A DNA stretch of 64,000 nt from Eutypella sp. D-1 (GCA_023313575.1 JAJTTP010000013.1:1116001-1180000), one strand, 5' to 3'. Shown: positions 24,201 to 36,172, numbered from the stretch's first letter. The notes: generated by a model not told the origin, from the letters alone. Made by a program: numbers and translations.

Positions 24201-26529
24201 CATCAGACACGAACTCGTCTCCCCCAGGATTCCTAAGATCGTGACTGAAGCATGGCTCCTAGGCCCGCCTCTGAAACTTAATATAGGTAACCGTGGCCAG
24301 CTCGAAACACTTTGCTTTAACGAAAATAAAGATTATTATGCTAATCTCGGTCTTGCTAAGGTTAAAATTAAAGCTAAGGCGTGGGCCGTAAACTTTCGCG
24401 ATATATTTTATGCTTTAGGTCGGCTAAAGGATAGCAGTTTCGGTACCGACTGTGCCGGAATTATTATAAGAGTCGGTCCTGAGTGCAAACCGATTAAAAC
24501 GGGGGACTGTGTTATAATGGCTTTTACGAGGTGTATGTAAGCTTATATCCGGAGTGACGAATAGGTTATTATTTATATTCCTAACTTTGTTTTATTTAAG
24601 GAAGCTTGCGTAGTTATGAATCTTACTTATACCGTATAGTAATGCCTTATAAAAGTTATACGCTTAAAAAAAGGTGAAAAAGTTTTAATTTATTTTATAT
24701 TAGGTGTAACGGGGCAGCTTGTTATCCAAATCGCGTAAATGATTAACGTAAAGGTTTTCGTAACAGTAAGGTACGAATATAAAAAATAGCTTTTTATAAG
24801 TTTGTACGGCATACCGGCTAGTTACATCTTTTATAGCCGAAACCTATTATTTAGTAAAGGAATTTTGCGAATTATAAATGGTTATAGCGTGGACGTGGTT
24901 TTAAATTCGTTAGTTAGTGAGAGCCTGATAACGTTATAGGAGTGTCTCGCTTTATGCGGGCGGTTTATCGAAATCGGTAAGGCGGATATTAAAGCAAATT
25001 CCGCGCTACCTATGGGTCGATGTATTAATAATAAGACCTTTGCTGTAATGGATCTATTGCAGATTGTTCTGTACCAGAAAGAAATGGCGCGGGAACTGAT
25101 CCATAAAGCGATGCAGTTAGCCTCCGCTGGAACTGTTTAATATCCACGGCCTTTGCACATTTACGACGTATGCGATATCGAAGACGCCTTTCGATATATC
25201 CAGAGCGGCAGAAATTCTGGACGAGTTGTTATCCGCGTTGATTCGTCAATAAAGGTCCAGGTATGTGTATATCGAGTGAAAATCTGGTAGTTTTTTGATT
25301 AGGCGTATTAACATGTTTAGAAACACCTTATCCTCCGAAAAGACTGGACATTCGACCAAAACGCAACATACATCATTACTAGTGGACTCGGTGGCATTAG
25401 AAGACGTATAATTCGTTAGATAGCCTTTAAAGGTGCTAAAAACTTGCTCGTTTTAGCAAGATCAGGCGTATCTTTTCGTATAGCTTCGGAGGTTGTTTAA
25501 AAACTTACCGAGCAGGGCATTACTATTATGACCCTAAAGTGCGATATCTCCTCGTTAAGTCTACTATCATCGACGCTAAAGGAATATGGCAAAACCATGC
25601 CTCCCATCCGAGGATGCATTAATGTAACGATGGTTTTAAACGTGAGTTTTCCACTCTCAAGCCTCCACTTAACCTTATTAATAAAGGCCTTTCAGGACTC
25701 CATCTTTAATAACATAAACAGCACGCAATGGGACAAAACCATAAGGTCGAAGGTTCAGTCCTCTTGGAATCTCCATAAAATGCTTCCTAAGTTGGACTTC
25801 TTTATACTTCTATCATCCATCTCTGGTATTATTGGTAACCCTAGGCAATCCAACTATGCGGCGGGCTATACTTTTCAAGATGCGTTAGCTCGGTATCGCT
25901 CGAAACGCGGCCAAAAGGCCATCTCCATTAATCTTGGTGTGATGCGATCTATCGGTGTCGTTACAAAATCGGAGTCTTTACAAAGACACTTTAAAGAATT
26001 ACAAGGCTTCGCCTACCTTAAGGAGCAGGACTTATTATCACTAATGGATATATGTTATAACCCCACGCGTCCCGTCGCTACCAGCCAGATTATCATGGGT
26101 TTGGTTACACCAGCCGATTTATTAGCCCGCTTCTCAGAACCCACAGAAATGATGCAGCAGCCACTGTATGCCAAATTCCGTCAAGTGCGCGACAGCTTTC
26201 TCAGCCCAGGATCCATGAGTGGCGCTAGCCCGGGTGAGCTATTCAAACAGCTGGACATGATGGAGGATCGCGCGGCGATAATCATTCAGTCACTCTCGAA
26301 GAAGTTGGCGAAAGCACTGTCCATAGAGACTAAGGACGTGGATGCAGAACAGCCGCTCCATGCCTTGGGAGTCGACTCACTTATGGCCGTGGAGCTCCGG
26401 AATTAGATAGGCAGAAAGTTTGCAGCTAACGTAGCTGTTTTCGAAATTATGGGGGGTAGGACGGTCAAAGATATTGGGAAGCTGGTGACAAAAGTTAGCC
26501 AAACTAGTTTGGCGCGCAAGGTGATGTAG
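18203..26529 (+). pseudogene. Highly reducing type I polyketide synthase (KS-AT-DH-CMeT-ER-KR-ACP), RIP-decayed
   Basis: The domain order is readable across 8.3 kb. KS: 18203 to about 19900; catalytic Cys codon 18903-18905, His in EAHGT (19360-19362) and His in NIGHTEG (19594-19596) persist, but the residues after the Cys are altered. AT: about 20400-21450; the GHSxG nucleophile reads GHLSG, with codon TTA at 20731-20733. DH: about 21660-22500; the HVVG His is kept, then TAG at 21730-21732. C-methyltransferase: about 22900-23650. ER: about 24200-25260. KR: about 25360-26000, with GLGG and an SNYAAGY active-site region. ACP: about 26260-26460; the phosphopantetheine Ser codon is 26377-26379, followed by TAG 26404-26406. 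The last stop, TAG, is at 26527-26529. Stops are dense at 18540-19450, 20430-20690 and 24540-25530, whereas 22294-23535 and 25528-26406 stay open. Most lesions look like C-to-T/G-to-A changes. There is no thioesterase or reductase domain, so release would have depended on a partner, plausibly the adjacent oxoamine synthase. Confidence 0.93.
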
Positions 26530-26718
26530 ATAGGTCGCTTGCCCCCTCTCTTCACAAATTATCCTGGAGGGTTATTAAGACGATTTTTTTTTTCCTACCA
26601 AAATTTCTCTGGCTTTTGGACTCACACTTCCCAAATAGGAAAGTAGCACAATAGGCTAGGCTGCCGGGCCGCCACGGCTGCCTGGCTGGCAGCGCTGGCA
26701 GCGCTTTGTAAGATTTAT

Positions 26719-27240
26719 GGGATAGATAGGATCGATAGGATCGATGGAATCGATGGGATAGGTTCGATAGATCCTGTCTATTCTATCAATAAGATAGCCA
26801 TTATAATAGCCACCATACCGGCCACCGCGATAGCCACCGGGATAGGCCTAGGGAACGTGGGTAGCCCATCATTACCCGGCCCTTTTAATGGGTAGCTAGC
26901 AGGTACCCATCACCTAAAGATTTTACCCAATGGGTACCCAGTGGGTAGTTTAACCACGGGTATTTGGTCTTACCCACCGGGTACCCATTGGGTACCTAGT
27001 AAATAGTTAAATGCCAAGATACCCATGGGTACCCGGGGTAATTTTTTATTTTACCCACGGGTACCCATGGGTCGGTGGGTAAAAATCGATGGGTGGGTAT
27101 TCCCTAGCCTTACACCGGGATATTACAGTGGCTATTATGATGACTATCTTATAGATAGGATCTATCGAATCTATCGTATCTATCGTATCGATCCCATCGA
27201 TTCTACTGATCCTATCAATTTTACTAATCCCATCTGCTAT
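26719..27240. repeat. Large imperfect inverted repeat (foldback element) with GGGTACCC-rich centre
   Basis: The left arm (about 26719-26880) and the reverse complement of the right arm (about 27085-27240) share AATCGATGGGAT, TTCGATAGATCCT, AAGATAG, ATAATAGCCAC and GGC-TAGGGAA in the same order. Divergence is perhaps a quarter of positions, with gaps. The arms are built of GATAGGATCGATAGG-like short units. The roughly 200-bp centre (26880-27085) is packed with the palindromes TACCCAnTGGGTA and GGGTACCC. It starts 190 bp after the PKS stop. No coding frame has support; 27025-27255 is an accidental read-through. It is probably a non-autonomous transposon or a composite satellite. Ends are approximate. 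Confidence 0.6.
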
Positions 27241-27591
27241 CTCAGTGGCCGGTAGGGTGGCTATCCTGGTGGCTATTACCAGTATAAAACGAGGGCTATT
27301 ATGTTACCAGCAGAGGTAGCCTCACGTAAAAGTAAAAGTCTGAACGAAAGGGACAAAAGGCCAGATAAGTTGGACACAAGTTGCGTTTGCGTCGAAATGA
27401 GACTTCGGGCAGATGCTGTAGGGTTCTCTCTGAGGTGCGTTAGGATACCCTCGAACATACTGATCCCATGCTGGTCACTGCTTTGGTAAGCCGTGGTAAT
27501 CGTTTTGAGGGAAGAAAGTGTGTCAATCTAGCTGTGGTGGAGGGTGGGCGGTAACTGGTAATTACACGTAGTGTTCAAGGTCTGTTGGTAG
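27241..27591. other. Spacer between foldback element and LTR-like repeat
   Basis: About 350 bp of ordinary base composition with no recognisable gene. The plus frame 27301-27489 and minus frame 27276-27458 overlap each other and are unsupported. Confidence 0.4.
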
Positions 27592-27768
27592 GTACGTATG
27601 TAAAGGAAAGAGATAACAATATAAAAGGTGGTAAAACTGGTGTTATATTCTGGTATAAGGTCTATCTTTTTATCTAAAAGGGATACGGGCGAAGCCCGTA
27701 TCCTTATATAAACGGGAGATAGGTACATAGGTACTTCCTACTGGTATATGGGTCCATACTAATAACTA
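27592..27768 (+). repeat. LTR-like direct repeat, left copy (pair with 35984-36172)
   Basis: This segment and 35984-36172 align along their length: both have AAAACTGGT, TTATATT, GTCTATCTTT, a stem GGATACGGGC-GAA-GCCCGTATCC (27681-27703), CTTATATAAACGGGAGATA, GGTACTTCCTACTGGTAT and a final ACTAATAACTA. They lie 8.4 kb apart and bracket the AT-rich block, as LTRs of an outer retrotransposon would. The left copy lacks about 10 bp near its end. Immediately after it, TGTTATGACCGG at 27774 looks like a TGTTA start of another LTR. The right copy ends in TAACA, the matching inverted pentanucleotide, so the true LTR may begin differently from the limits given here. Confidence 0.6.
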
Positions 27769-27952
27769 TTAATTGTTATGACCGGTCGGGCCATTGGGCC
27801 TAGTGGGGCTAACACAGTAAGAAAAGATCCCTGACTTAAGTTCTGGAGAAAGAGATAGCCACATTAAAGTAAGCCACATGCGCCACACGACCAGGAAGGA
27901 TCGGTTGGATCGGTAATGATCCTAACGACGTTAAATCGTTATACTCGGATAC

Positions 27953-28197
27953 GATCTTAACGATTTAACAGTAACTATATATTTTAATATTAAAAATAAA
28001 GGATATAAATAATATATAATTACGTTTATTACTTTTTTTTTAAATAGTTTTTAAATTTATTAGCTTATAATATAATTTAATTATTTAAAGTACCTTTTTT
28101 TTTAAACGTAATTACTTATTATTTAAAACCATTAGTATTTTTATTAATATAAACCTTTTAATTAGATTAATAATTAGGAATAAATTAGCCGTTATAT
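27953..28197 (+). repeat. 5' LTR of the Gypsy element
   Basis: It aligns over about 245 bp with 34331-34585. Shared landmarks are CATATATTTTAATATTAAAAATAAA-type sequence, ATATAATTACG-TTATTAC, a T-run, TTATTAGCTTATAATATAATTTAATTA, AAACGTAATTACTTATTA and a terminal TAATAATTAGGAATA. At sites that differ, this copy mostly has T or A where the 3' copy has C or G, so it is the more heavily mutated LTR. Limits are approximate to about 20 bp. Confidence 0.65.
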
Positions 28198-31100
28198 ATT
28201 ATAAGCTTTTATTTAATAATATTATTAAACTTTAAATAATATCCGATATTATGTTTTTTTAAGTTAAAACCTTTAATAAATTATTAACTTTTTACTTAAA
28301 CGGATCGAACGAATCGAGTAAATAATAACTATAACCGTAACTTAAAGAATTATATCCGTTAAATTTAAACTTAAAAAATTTAAACTTTATAATAGCATTA
28401 CCCCCGTATAACCTTTCTTTATTATAGCCGTAACTTATTTATATTAATAATGTTATATAATAACCACGGAGGTTAATAAAATTCTTAATATTACGTTATG
28501 TTTTACCGAAAAAATAGCTTAATGGTTTAAACCTATTTTAAATACTTTTATAAAAGGTAAAAAAAAAAAAGAATTACAAAAATTAAACGTTTTTTTAAAA
28601 AATATAAAAATTTCGTAAAAAAGGTAAAAATTAATTACGGAAACCCGGATAAAACCCAAGCCGTTAAGTAATAACTTTTAAGTTTTAAATAAAAAAAAGT
28701 AATTTATACGTATGCCGCATAATTTAAGCAGTTTATTATTAAAATAGATTAAATCGATAATAAATCTTTTATCGATATATTTTATTAAAGATTTAAAAAT
28801 TTAATTAAAAATAAAATTATTACGTAAAATAAATTAAACGTTTTCGATAAATTTATTACTTTAATAATTAAAATCGATAATAAATAATTTAAACGATAAT
28901 AGGAAAAAAAAGGATATTATGTATTTAAACGATTTAAAAGATATTAAAATAATAAAATTTAAAATTAAAAGTTTACCGATATATTTTACGGGACGGCATT
29001 AAAACTTATATCGTTCGATATAATACGATAAAGGAAACGATATATTAAGTATTATAATTATAACAAAATAGGATATTTTAAAAAAAAATGCAAAGAACTT
29101 AAACAAGATAAAAACTGGAAATTTATATTTAAAAAAAAGCAACTTTTTACCGGTAAAAAAACGTTTAAAATAATCCGCCGCGTATATTTAAATAATAATA
29201 TTTATTAATAAAAGTTATAAAAAGTTAAACAATTAGCTTAAGCCGTAATAAAACGATAACGTTAATAATAATAAAACGAATACTTTAATAACGATAAAAA
29301 AAAAGCTTTTACGGAAGCTTATTTTATAAAAAAATAAAATAAAACGATTAATTAATTAATTTAAAAAACGATAAAATTATAAATTATAAAAAATATACGG
29401 TATTTACGTTAAACGATCTTAATAACGCCTTAAAAAATAACGATTAAAAATTTATTAGTTAAAAAATATAAACCCGGACGCCGCATTTTTTAAAATACCC
29501 CGTTAATTATTAAAAATAGAAATATTATTAATATAAAAAACGAAAAATTAATATCGTTAACCGAATTAAACGAATAATTAAAAAAGGATTCGATTTTTTA
29601 TAAAAAAAAAAAACGAAACCGATTAACGATAATATAAAAAAATTACACGTTACGTTAATTACGTACCGTATAATTAAAAATGGCCAAAAAGGATATTTTA
29701 CCCCGGAGGATATTAAATATGCTATTATAATAAATATATATATCAGACATTAAAAGCTATAAGGATCCGGAACAAAATCGAATAATAAAAACATAAAACC
29801 TAATATTAAAAAAATAAGTTATTAAACGCCGATTTATATATTTATAAAAACTTATTAAAAAAATAACTTTTAATAAAATTAGCTTTAAATATTTTTATAA
29901 GGAATTAATAATAAAGGAATAATTATATATATAAAAAGAATTTAACGAAAAAAAACATTACGATAACCCGTATAACGTTATATAAGTTTATGGTAAAAAT
30001 TTAAAAAATTAAAGCCGCTTATATTAAGGCCATAAAGCGGTATTATAAAACTTAAAAATATAATACGATATTTATAAGCTATTTTAAAAGCTTAAAAACG
30101 ATACGAATATATTATAATACGAATAAAAATTAAAAATAATTAATATACCGTTATAATAAATAACAAAGCCGAAAATAATTATATAACCTTAAAGTTATGT
30201 AATAAATTATAATTATTATTTAAAAACATAATACCTTTATAATATATTAAAAACTAAAGGTTATACTTTTTAATATAACGAAAAAAAAGTATTATAAAAA
30301 ACCGATTAACTTAACGGATATATCGAAAAATAAAAGCAAAAAGTTATTTTTAATATTATGCTTTTAAAAAAATATGATATAATCCTTAAGTAATTATGGC
30401 TGTATTAATATAATTTATCGATTAATTAAAAAATTGGCTAAATAATATTTCTTTATTTTTTAAAAACCGATAATAATTTAAAAAAAAAATCTTAATATTT
30501 AATAAATAATAAATATAAACATAAAAATATAATAAAAACCTTATTAAAAAAAATATAACGAATTAAAAAAAAATATAAAAAAAAGATTAAATAAATTATT
30601 ACATTTATCCGATAACGATTCCGCCTTTTTAATAACATTTTAAAAAAAGAAATAACCATATTATTATAAATACGTAATATATTACCGTAATACCATTAAT
30701 ACGATAAAGTATTTCGCGAAAAATTTAAAAAACGATTACCATAACATAACGAATAAAATTATAAGATTATTTTTATAAAAAGAAAATACCACGATTTTAT
30801 AAAATTTATAACTTTAACGAAATTAAATTTAAAAAGTTACGGGAATACCTTAAAAATAAATTAATAAAAAAATATATTTAATAATTAAAATTATTAACCG
30901 GATATCCGATTATATTTATACCGAAAAAAAAACGGTAAATTACGATTAATAATCGATTACCGATAATTAAACGAAATTATTATAAAAAACCGGATACCGT
31001 TACTATTTATTATTAAAATAAAAAACCGTTTATACGGAGCTAAATAATTTATTACCTTAAACCTTAAAAATAAATATTACCATATTAAAATTAAACCCGG

Positions 31101-34100
31101 AAACGAATAAAAAATAGCTTTTAAAATAAAATACGGCTTATTTAAATATTTAATTATACCTTTTAAATTAATTAACGTATTAATATCGTTTTAATATATA
31201 ATTAACCACGTTTTACGAAAATATTTTAATATTTTCGTTATTTATTATTTTAACGATATTTTTATTTATTTAAATTTAAAAAACAGCACGAAAAACATAT
31301 ACATAAAGTATTATAAACATTATAAAACGTTAATTTATTAATAAAACCTGAAAAAAAATATATTTTATATATAAAAAATAAAATTCCTCGGATATATTAT
31401 TACCCCCGAATATATTAAAATAAACCTTAAAAAAATCGTAATTATTAAAAATTAAAAAGTGCTTATTAATATAAAGGAAATATAAACCTTTTTTAACTTA
31501 ATAAATTATTATCGGAAGTTTATATAACGATTTAAACATATTATAACACCTTTTACGGAATTAATAAAAAAAGATAAACGGTTTATATAAACTGATAAAA
31601 TAAATAAATTTTTTAAAAAGCTAAAAAACGTTATTATTAACGAACCAGTACTTATTATATACGATCTTAAAAAACCCGTTAAATTAAAAACTAACGCTTT
31701 AAATTACGCCCTTGAAATATAAATTAAATAACGAAATAAAAAAAGAAAATTATACTTTATCGCATTTTACTTTTATAAATTTATTAAAACCGAACTTAAT
31801 TATTTAATTTACGATAAAGAATTTTTTATTATTATTAACGTATTTAAAGAATTTAAATATTACTTTATAAAAAAATGCATTAAATTAAGGTTTATACCGA
31901 CTATAAAAATATTACATATTTCTTTACCACTTAAATCCTTAACGAAAAATAATTACGATACGTTAAATACTTTATAAAATTCGATTATATTATTATCCAT
32001 AAAAAAGGATTAAAAAACGGATAAATAAACATTATTAATAAACAGCCTGATATAAAAAATAAATATATATTAATAAAATATATAATATTCCGATAAACGC
32101 TAAAAAAACACCTAAAATAATAATAAATTGCTGCTATTAAAATTACTTAAAATAACGAATTATTAATAAAAAAACAAATAAAAAAGTTATAAGTACTATA
32201 AAAATTATAAAAATAATTAATATAAAACATTTACAAACATCCCTTATACGGATACCTAAAAAATTATAAAATTTTTAAACGATTATAACGGATTTATATA
32301 TTCGATAAAATAAAATTAATAATATAGCAAATACGATAACGATATAATATATACGGAAAAATTAAAATAAAATAATATAAACCTTATAAAAAACTATAAC
32401 CATTACCAGTTAATAAATAATTATAAAACTTTATTACATTTAATTTTATTATTAAATTATTAATATTAAAAAATCTAATAATACGTAACGGCTATAATAA
32501 CATATTTATAATCGTTAACCGATTTATAAAACTTTTTTACTTTATTTTATATAACGAAAATACCGACGTAAAATAAATAGCATATATCTTTTTATAATAT
32601 ATTATAATAATATACGGCTTTATATTCGAAATTATCTCTTATAAAGGAATAATATTTGTATTGAAATTTTAATAAAGCCTTATAATAAAATTAAAATTAA
32701 ACCTTAAATTTATGACAATTTTTAAACCTTAAATAAACGGATAAATAAAACAAATTAATTAAATATTAAAAACTTATTTTTAATAATATATTAATTATAA
32801 ACAAAATAATTAAATTAAATAATTATTTATTACATAATTAGCTTATAATATAACTTATTATAAAAATATATAAATAACATTTATTAACGCTAATTTCGGA
32901 TTTATTTTAAACATTTATCGAAACGTTTATAAAAAAGGACCGGATAATATTAAAACTATATTAATATTAAAATAACTTAAATAATTATATAAGAAAATAA
33001 AAAAAAAACTTAAACTTATATGTTAATAAATAAGCAAATATTATAATTAAAAAAAGTTAAAAAAATTAACTTTTTCGGAAAAGGATATAATTTATTTAAT
33101 TATAAAAAATATTACGCTAAAACGATTTAATAAAAAATTTAATTATAAATATATCGGACCGTATCCAGTTATTAAAAAAATATTAAAAAATAATTACGAA
33201 CTGGATTTATTATTAAAAGTTAGGATTTATTTAATTTTTTATATTTCCTTATTTAAAAACGTAATAAATATAAACGTTATAAAAATAGGACGAAATAACG
33301 TCGAAATAAAAATAAATAAATACGAAATAAAAAAAATCTTAAACGTGTAAATAAAAAATGGATAAATAAAATATAAGGTTAAATAAAAAAGATATAATAA
33401 TTCCGAAAATATATAAAAACCCGTTAATTATTTAATAAACGCTTAACGCTTTTTAAAAAATTTTTATTAATACCGACGGAAATGTTAATAAAAATAATAT
33501 CCTAATTAAAATTACCCAATATATTTATCTTAAATTAATTAAAATCCGGAATAACCTTAAAATTTACCGATATTTTAATAAACCCCGTAAAATAAACATT
33601 TTCTACCCGACGCTTTTCCGTTTTTAACTTTTTTAATTTTTTTAAATTATCGATATTATAAAAAACCGCTTTTATTATCTTTTTATATTATATACGCTTT
33701 TAACGATAAAAACGACGGAGTTTTATATTAAACGTATTAACTTTTTCCTTTATAACTTTAAATTTTAACTTCAGTTTTCGATATTAAGATATAACCTTTT
33801 ATAATTATTTCGGATTAAATTTAAATACGTCGTATTAACTCCGGTTATAATAAATATATAATAAATAATAAAAAAAGTCCAAATTAAAAACCTTATATTC
33901 GAACTAACGGCGTTTATAATAAAAACAAAAAGCCATATTAATCGGATTAAATAATAAAACCGCCGTAAAAAAGAATCGCGTTAAAAAGTTTTACGTTAAA
34001 ATAAAGGTTTCGCGCGTTAAAAAACCGATTTATTAATACGACCAGATATAATAAAAAGAATATAAAAAATAAAAAAATACTTATAATAATAAAAACGGGA

Positions 34101-34330
34101 AAATTAATTTTAAAAATAAAAACCTTAAAAAAGAAAAAATCGTGTTATAACTTAATTAAGTTATAAAAAGCTAAATAAAGCTAATAATAAATCAAAATCT
34201 TATTCGAAAAAATAAAACTTTTAAAAAAAACCAGCCATAATAAATTAACTACGTTTAAATCACGTAATAAAAAGGATAACCAGGATAATTAACTATTTTA
34301 ATAATTTAAAATAACTAAAATAACCAATTA

Positions 34331-34585
34331 TCCTAACGATCTAATAATAACCATATATTTTAATATTAAAAATAAAAAATATAAATAGTATATAATTACG
34401 CTTATTACCTTTTTTTTAAATAATTTTTAAGCTTATTAACTTATAATATAATTTAATTACTTAAAACATTTTTCTCTTTGCTATCACTAAACGTAATTAC
34501 TTATTACTTAAAACCCCTAGCACTTTTATTAACATAAACCCCTCGACTGGACTAATAGTTAGGAATAGACCAGCCGTCATATTAT
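34331..34585 (+). repeat. 3' LTR of the Gypsy element
   Basis: Partner of 27953-28197. It retains more GC, for example ACCCCTAGCACTTTTATTA, CCCCTCGACTGGACTAATAG and AATAGACCAGCCGTCAT, where the 5' copy reads mostly A/T. It also has about 10 extra bases (CTCTTTGCTATCAC region near 34477-34490). Limits are approximate. Confidence 0.65.
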
Positions 34586-35983
34586 TAACTAAAAAAGATA
34601 ACCCGGGTAAGGCGGATAGGTCGGATAGCCGTAAGGGTATCCAGGTTAAAGGTATTTAGGTTAAGGGTATCCTAAAAGGTATGGATATTAATACGGGTAT
34701 CCTGGGTTAATATTTTTAAAAAGAAAGGGTTATATAGGCTATAAAAAGGGGGGTTATATAAATTACGCGGGGGGGGTTATATAAATTATACGGGAAAGGG
34801 TTATTATATAAGCGGAATAGGTTAAGGTTAAATCTGTTTAAAAAAAAATGTTATTAAATACCGAAAGGACGTTTAATATTTTATAAGGATTTAAACGTTT
34901 TAAAACCGGGTTAAAGTTTAACGGGGTTATTTATTAAAATAAAGGGAAAAAAGGGGGTAATTAATTTAAATTAAAAGGAAAAAATTAATGCGCGGTTATA
35001 AAAAACAGGTTAATAAAAATTATTATTTTTTATAATATAATTTATACCGTTAAAGTTTTTAATTATTATTAAGATTTACCGGGCGGTTTTATAAATATTT
35101 TAAGCCGTAAATTAAAATAAATAAATAATTTATAAGTTTATAAATAAATTAATTTTTATTCCGTATTATAAATCGAAACTTTTTATATTAAAATATTAAA
35201 CCATTAGCTTTTTATTAATTTAAATTTTTTAAAATCTTATATCGGAAATTTAAATTACGTAATAAAATTAATTAATATTATTATAAAATTAATATTATAT
35301 TTTTTAATATATATGCTTTTTTATATTAATACGGTTTTTAATATAAACCGAAACGTTTTTAATATAATTTTAAAATTTACTTTTATAAATTTTTAAAAAT
35401 GGTTTTAATATTGCTTAAAAGTTTTTTTAATTATCCGGCTAATTTTTAACCTGTTATTAGTTTTTTTAAAATTATCGATAATTAATAACGTTTATATTAC
35501 TTTTTAAAAATTAATAATTTATATTAGGTCGAATTTTATTTAAATTATAACTATAAGGTTAAATAATAAGATAAATAAAATAATATATTTTTATAAATAA
35601 TTAAAAAATTATAATAATATGTTTTTAATTTTTTTTAATTTCTTTTTACGTTAATATTTATTAAAAGGCTCCGGTATAAAGTTGTTTTTTAACGGCTTTT
35701 AAAAATTTAGCTTATTATTAATCGTCCGATATATTAAATAATAAAAATAGTTTTTATAATAATAATAATATTAATAAATATAAAAAAAGAATATTATATA
35801 ATAATATAAATAAAAAAGGGTTTATTATTATCCGTTATAAAAACGGATAAGGGAAAATAATAATAAAAGATTTTTAATAATATTAACGTAAAAGGATTTT
35901 TAAATTATCGCGATAATAACTTTTTTAACTTTATTAATTTATATTATTATATTTATTTAATAATATTAATTAATATTAATAAA
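34586..35983. other. AT-rich RIP-type DNA, remnant of an outer element; short tandem repeats at its left end
   Basis: 34600-34720 contains repeats of GGTATCC/AAGGGTAT-type words. 34725-34810 holds three to four copies of a GGGTTATATAAATTA(C/T)-type unit. The rest is TA-rich with G/C islands, like the Gypsy interior, and frames are full of stops. It lies between the Gypsy 3' LTR and the right LTR-like repeat, so it is best read as decayed interior of the outer element. No domain could be recognised. Confidence 0.5.
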
Positions 35984-36172
35984 TACGTACGTAAAAGAAA
36001 AAGATAATAATATAAAAGGTAATAAAACTGGTATTATATTTTGGTTTAAAGTCTATCTTTCTATCTAAAAAGGATACGGGTAAAGCCCGTATCCTTATAT
36101 AAACGGGAGATAAGTATATAGGTACTTCCTACTGGTATGTGGGTCCATACCAGTGACCACTAATAACTAACA
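35984..36172 (+). repeat. LTR-like direct repeat, right copy (pair with 27592-27768)
   Basis: Aligned to the left copy along its length, with the hairpin at about 36073-36095 (one arm base changed to T) and a fuller 3' end ...CCAGTGACCACTAATAACTAACA. The boundary with normal-composition DNA at 36172 is sharp, as expected for the outer edge of an inserted, RIP-affected element. Confidence 0.6.

Larger units (their letters stand above)
27953..34585 (+). mobile_element. Ty3/Gypsy chromodomain LTR retrotransposon, destroyed by RIP
   Basis: The element is about 6.6 kb with gag-pol on the plus strand, and one frame can be followed through many stops. The Gag zinc knuckle at 29050-29091 keeps its CX2CX4HX4C spacing, but the first two Cys and the His positions are TAT (Tyr) and only the last Cys (TGC) survives. 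Reverse transcriptase: a LRLIIDYR block at 30940-30963, and the catalytic Y-x-D-D box at 31246-31257 reads Y-F-N-D. RNase H: the DASDYA-type block near 31684-31710 has Asn for Asp. Integrase core at about 32300-33030 (VNRFIK for the usual VDRFTK). A YIGPYPVI GPY/F-like segment is near 33151-33175, then a chromodomain remnant at about 33310-33440 (VK-KRY..SENI-KP). About 0.85 kb without recognisable coding follows before the 3' LTR. All key losses are transitions consistent with RIP, and the element cannot encode a working product. Confidence 0.9.

Noticed and set aside
27953..36172. Possible CRISPR-like or centromeric array in the AT-rich block
   Set aside because: No regular spacer/repeat unit; recognisable Gag, RT, RNase H, integrase and chromodomain remnants show it is RIP-mutated retrotransposon DNA.
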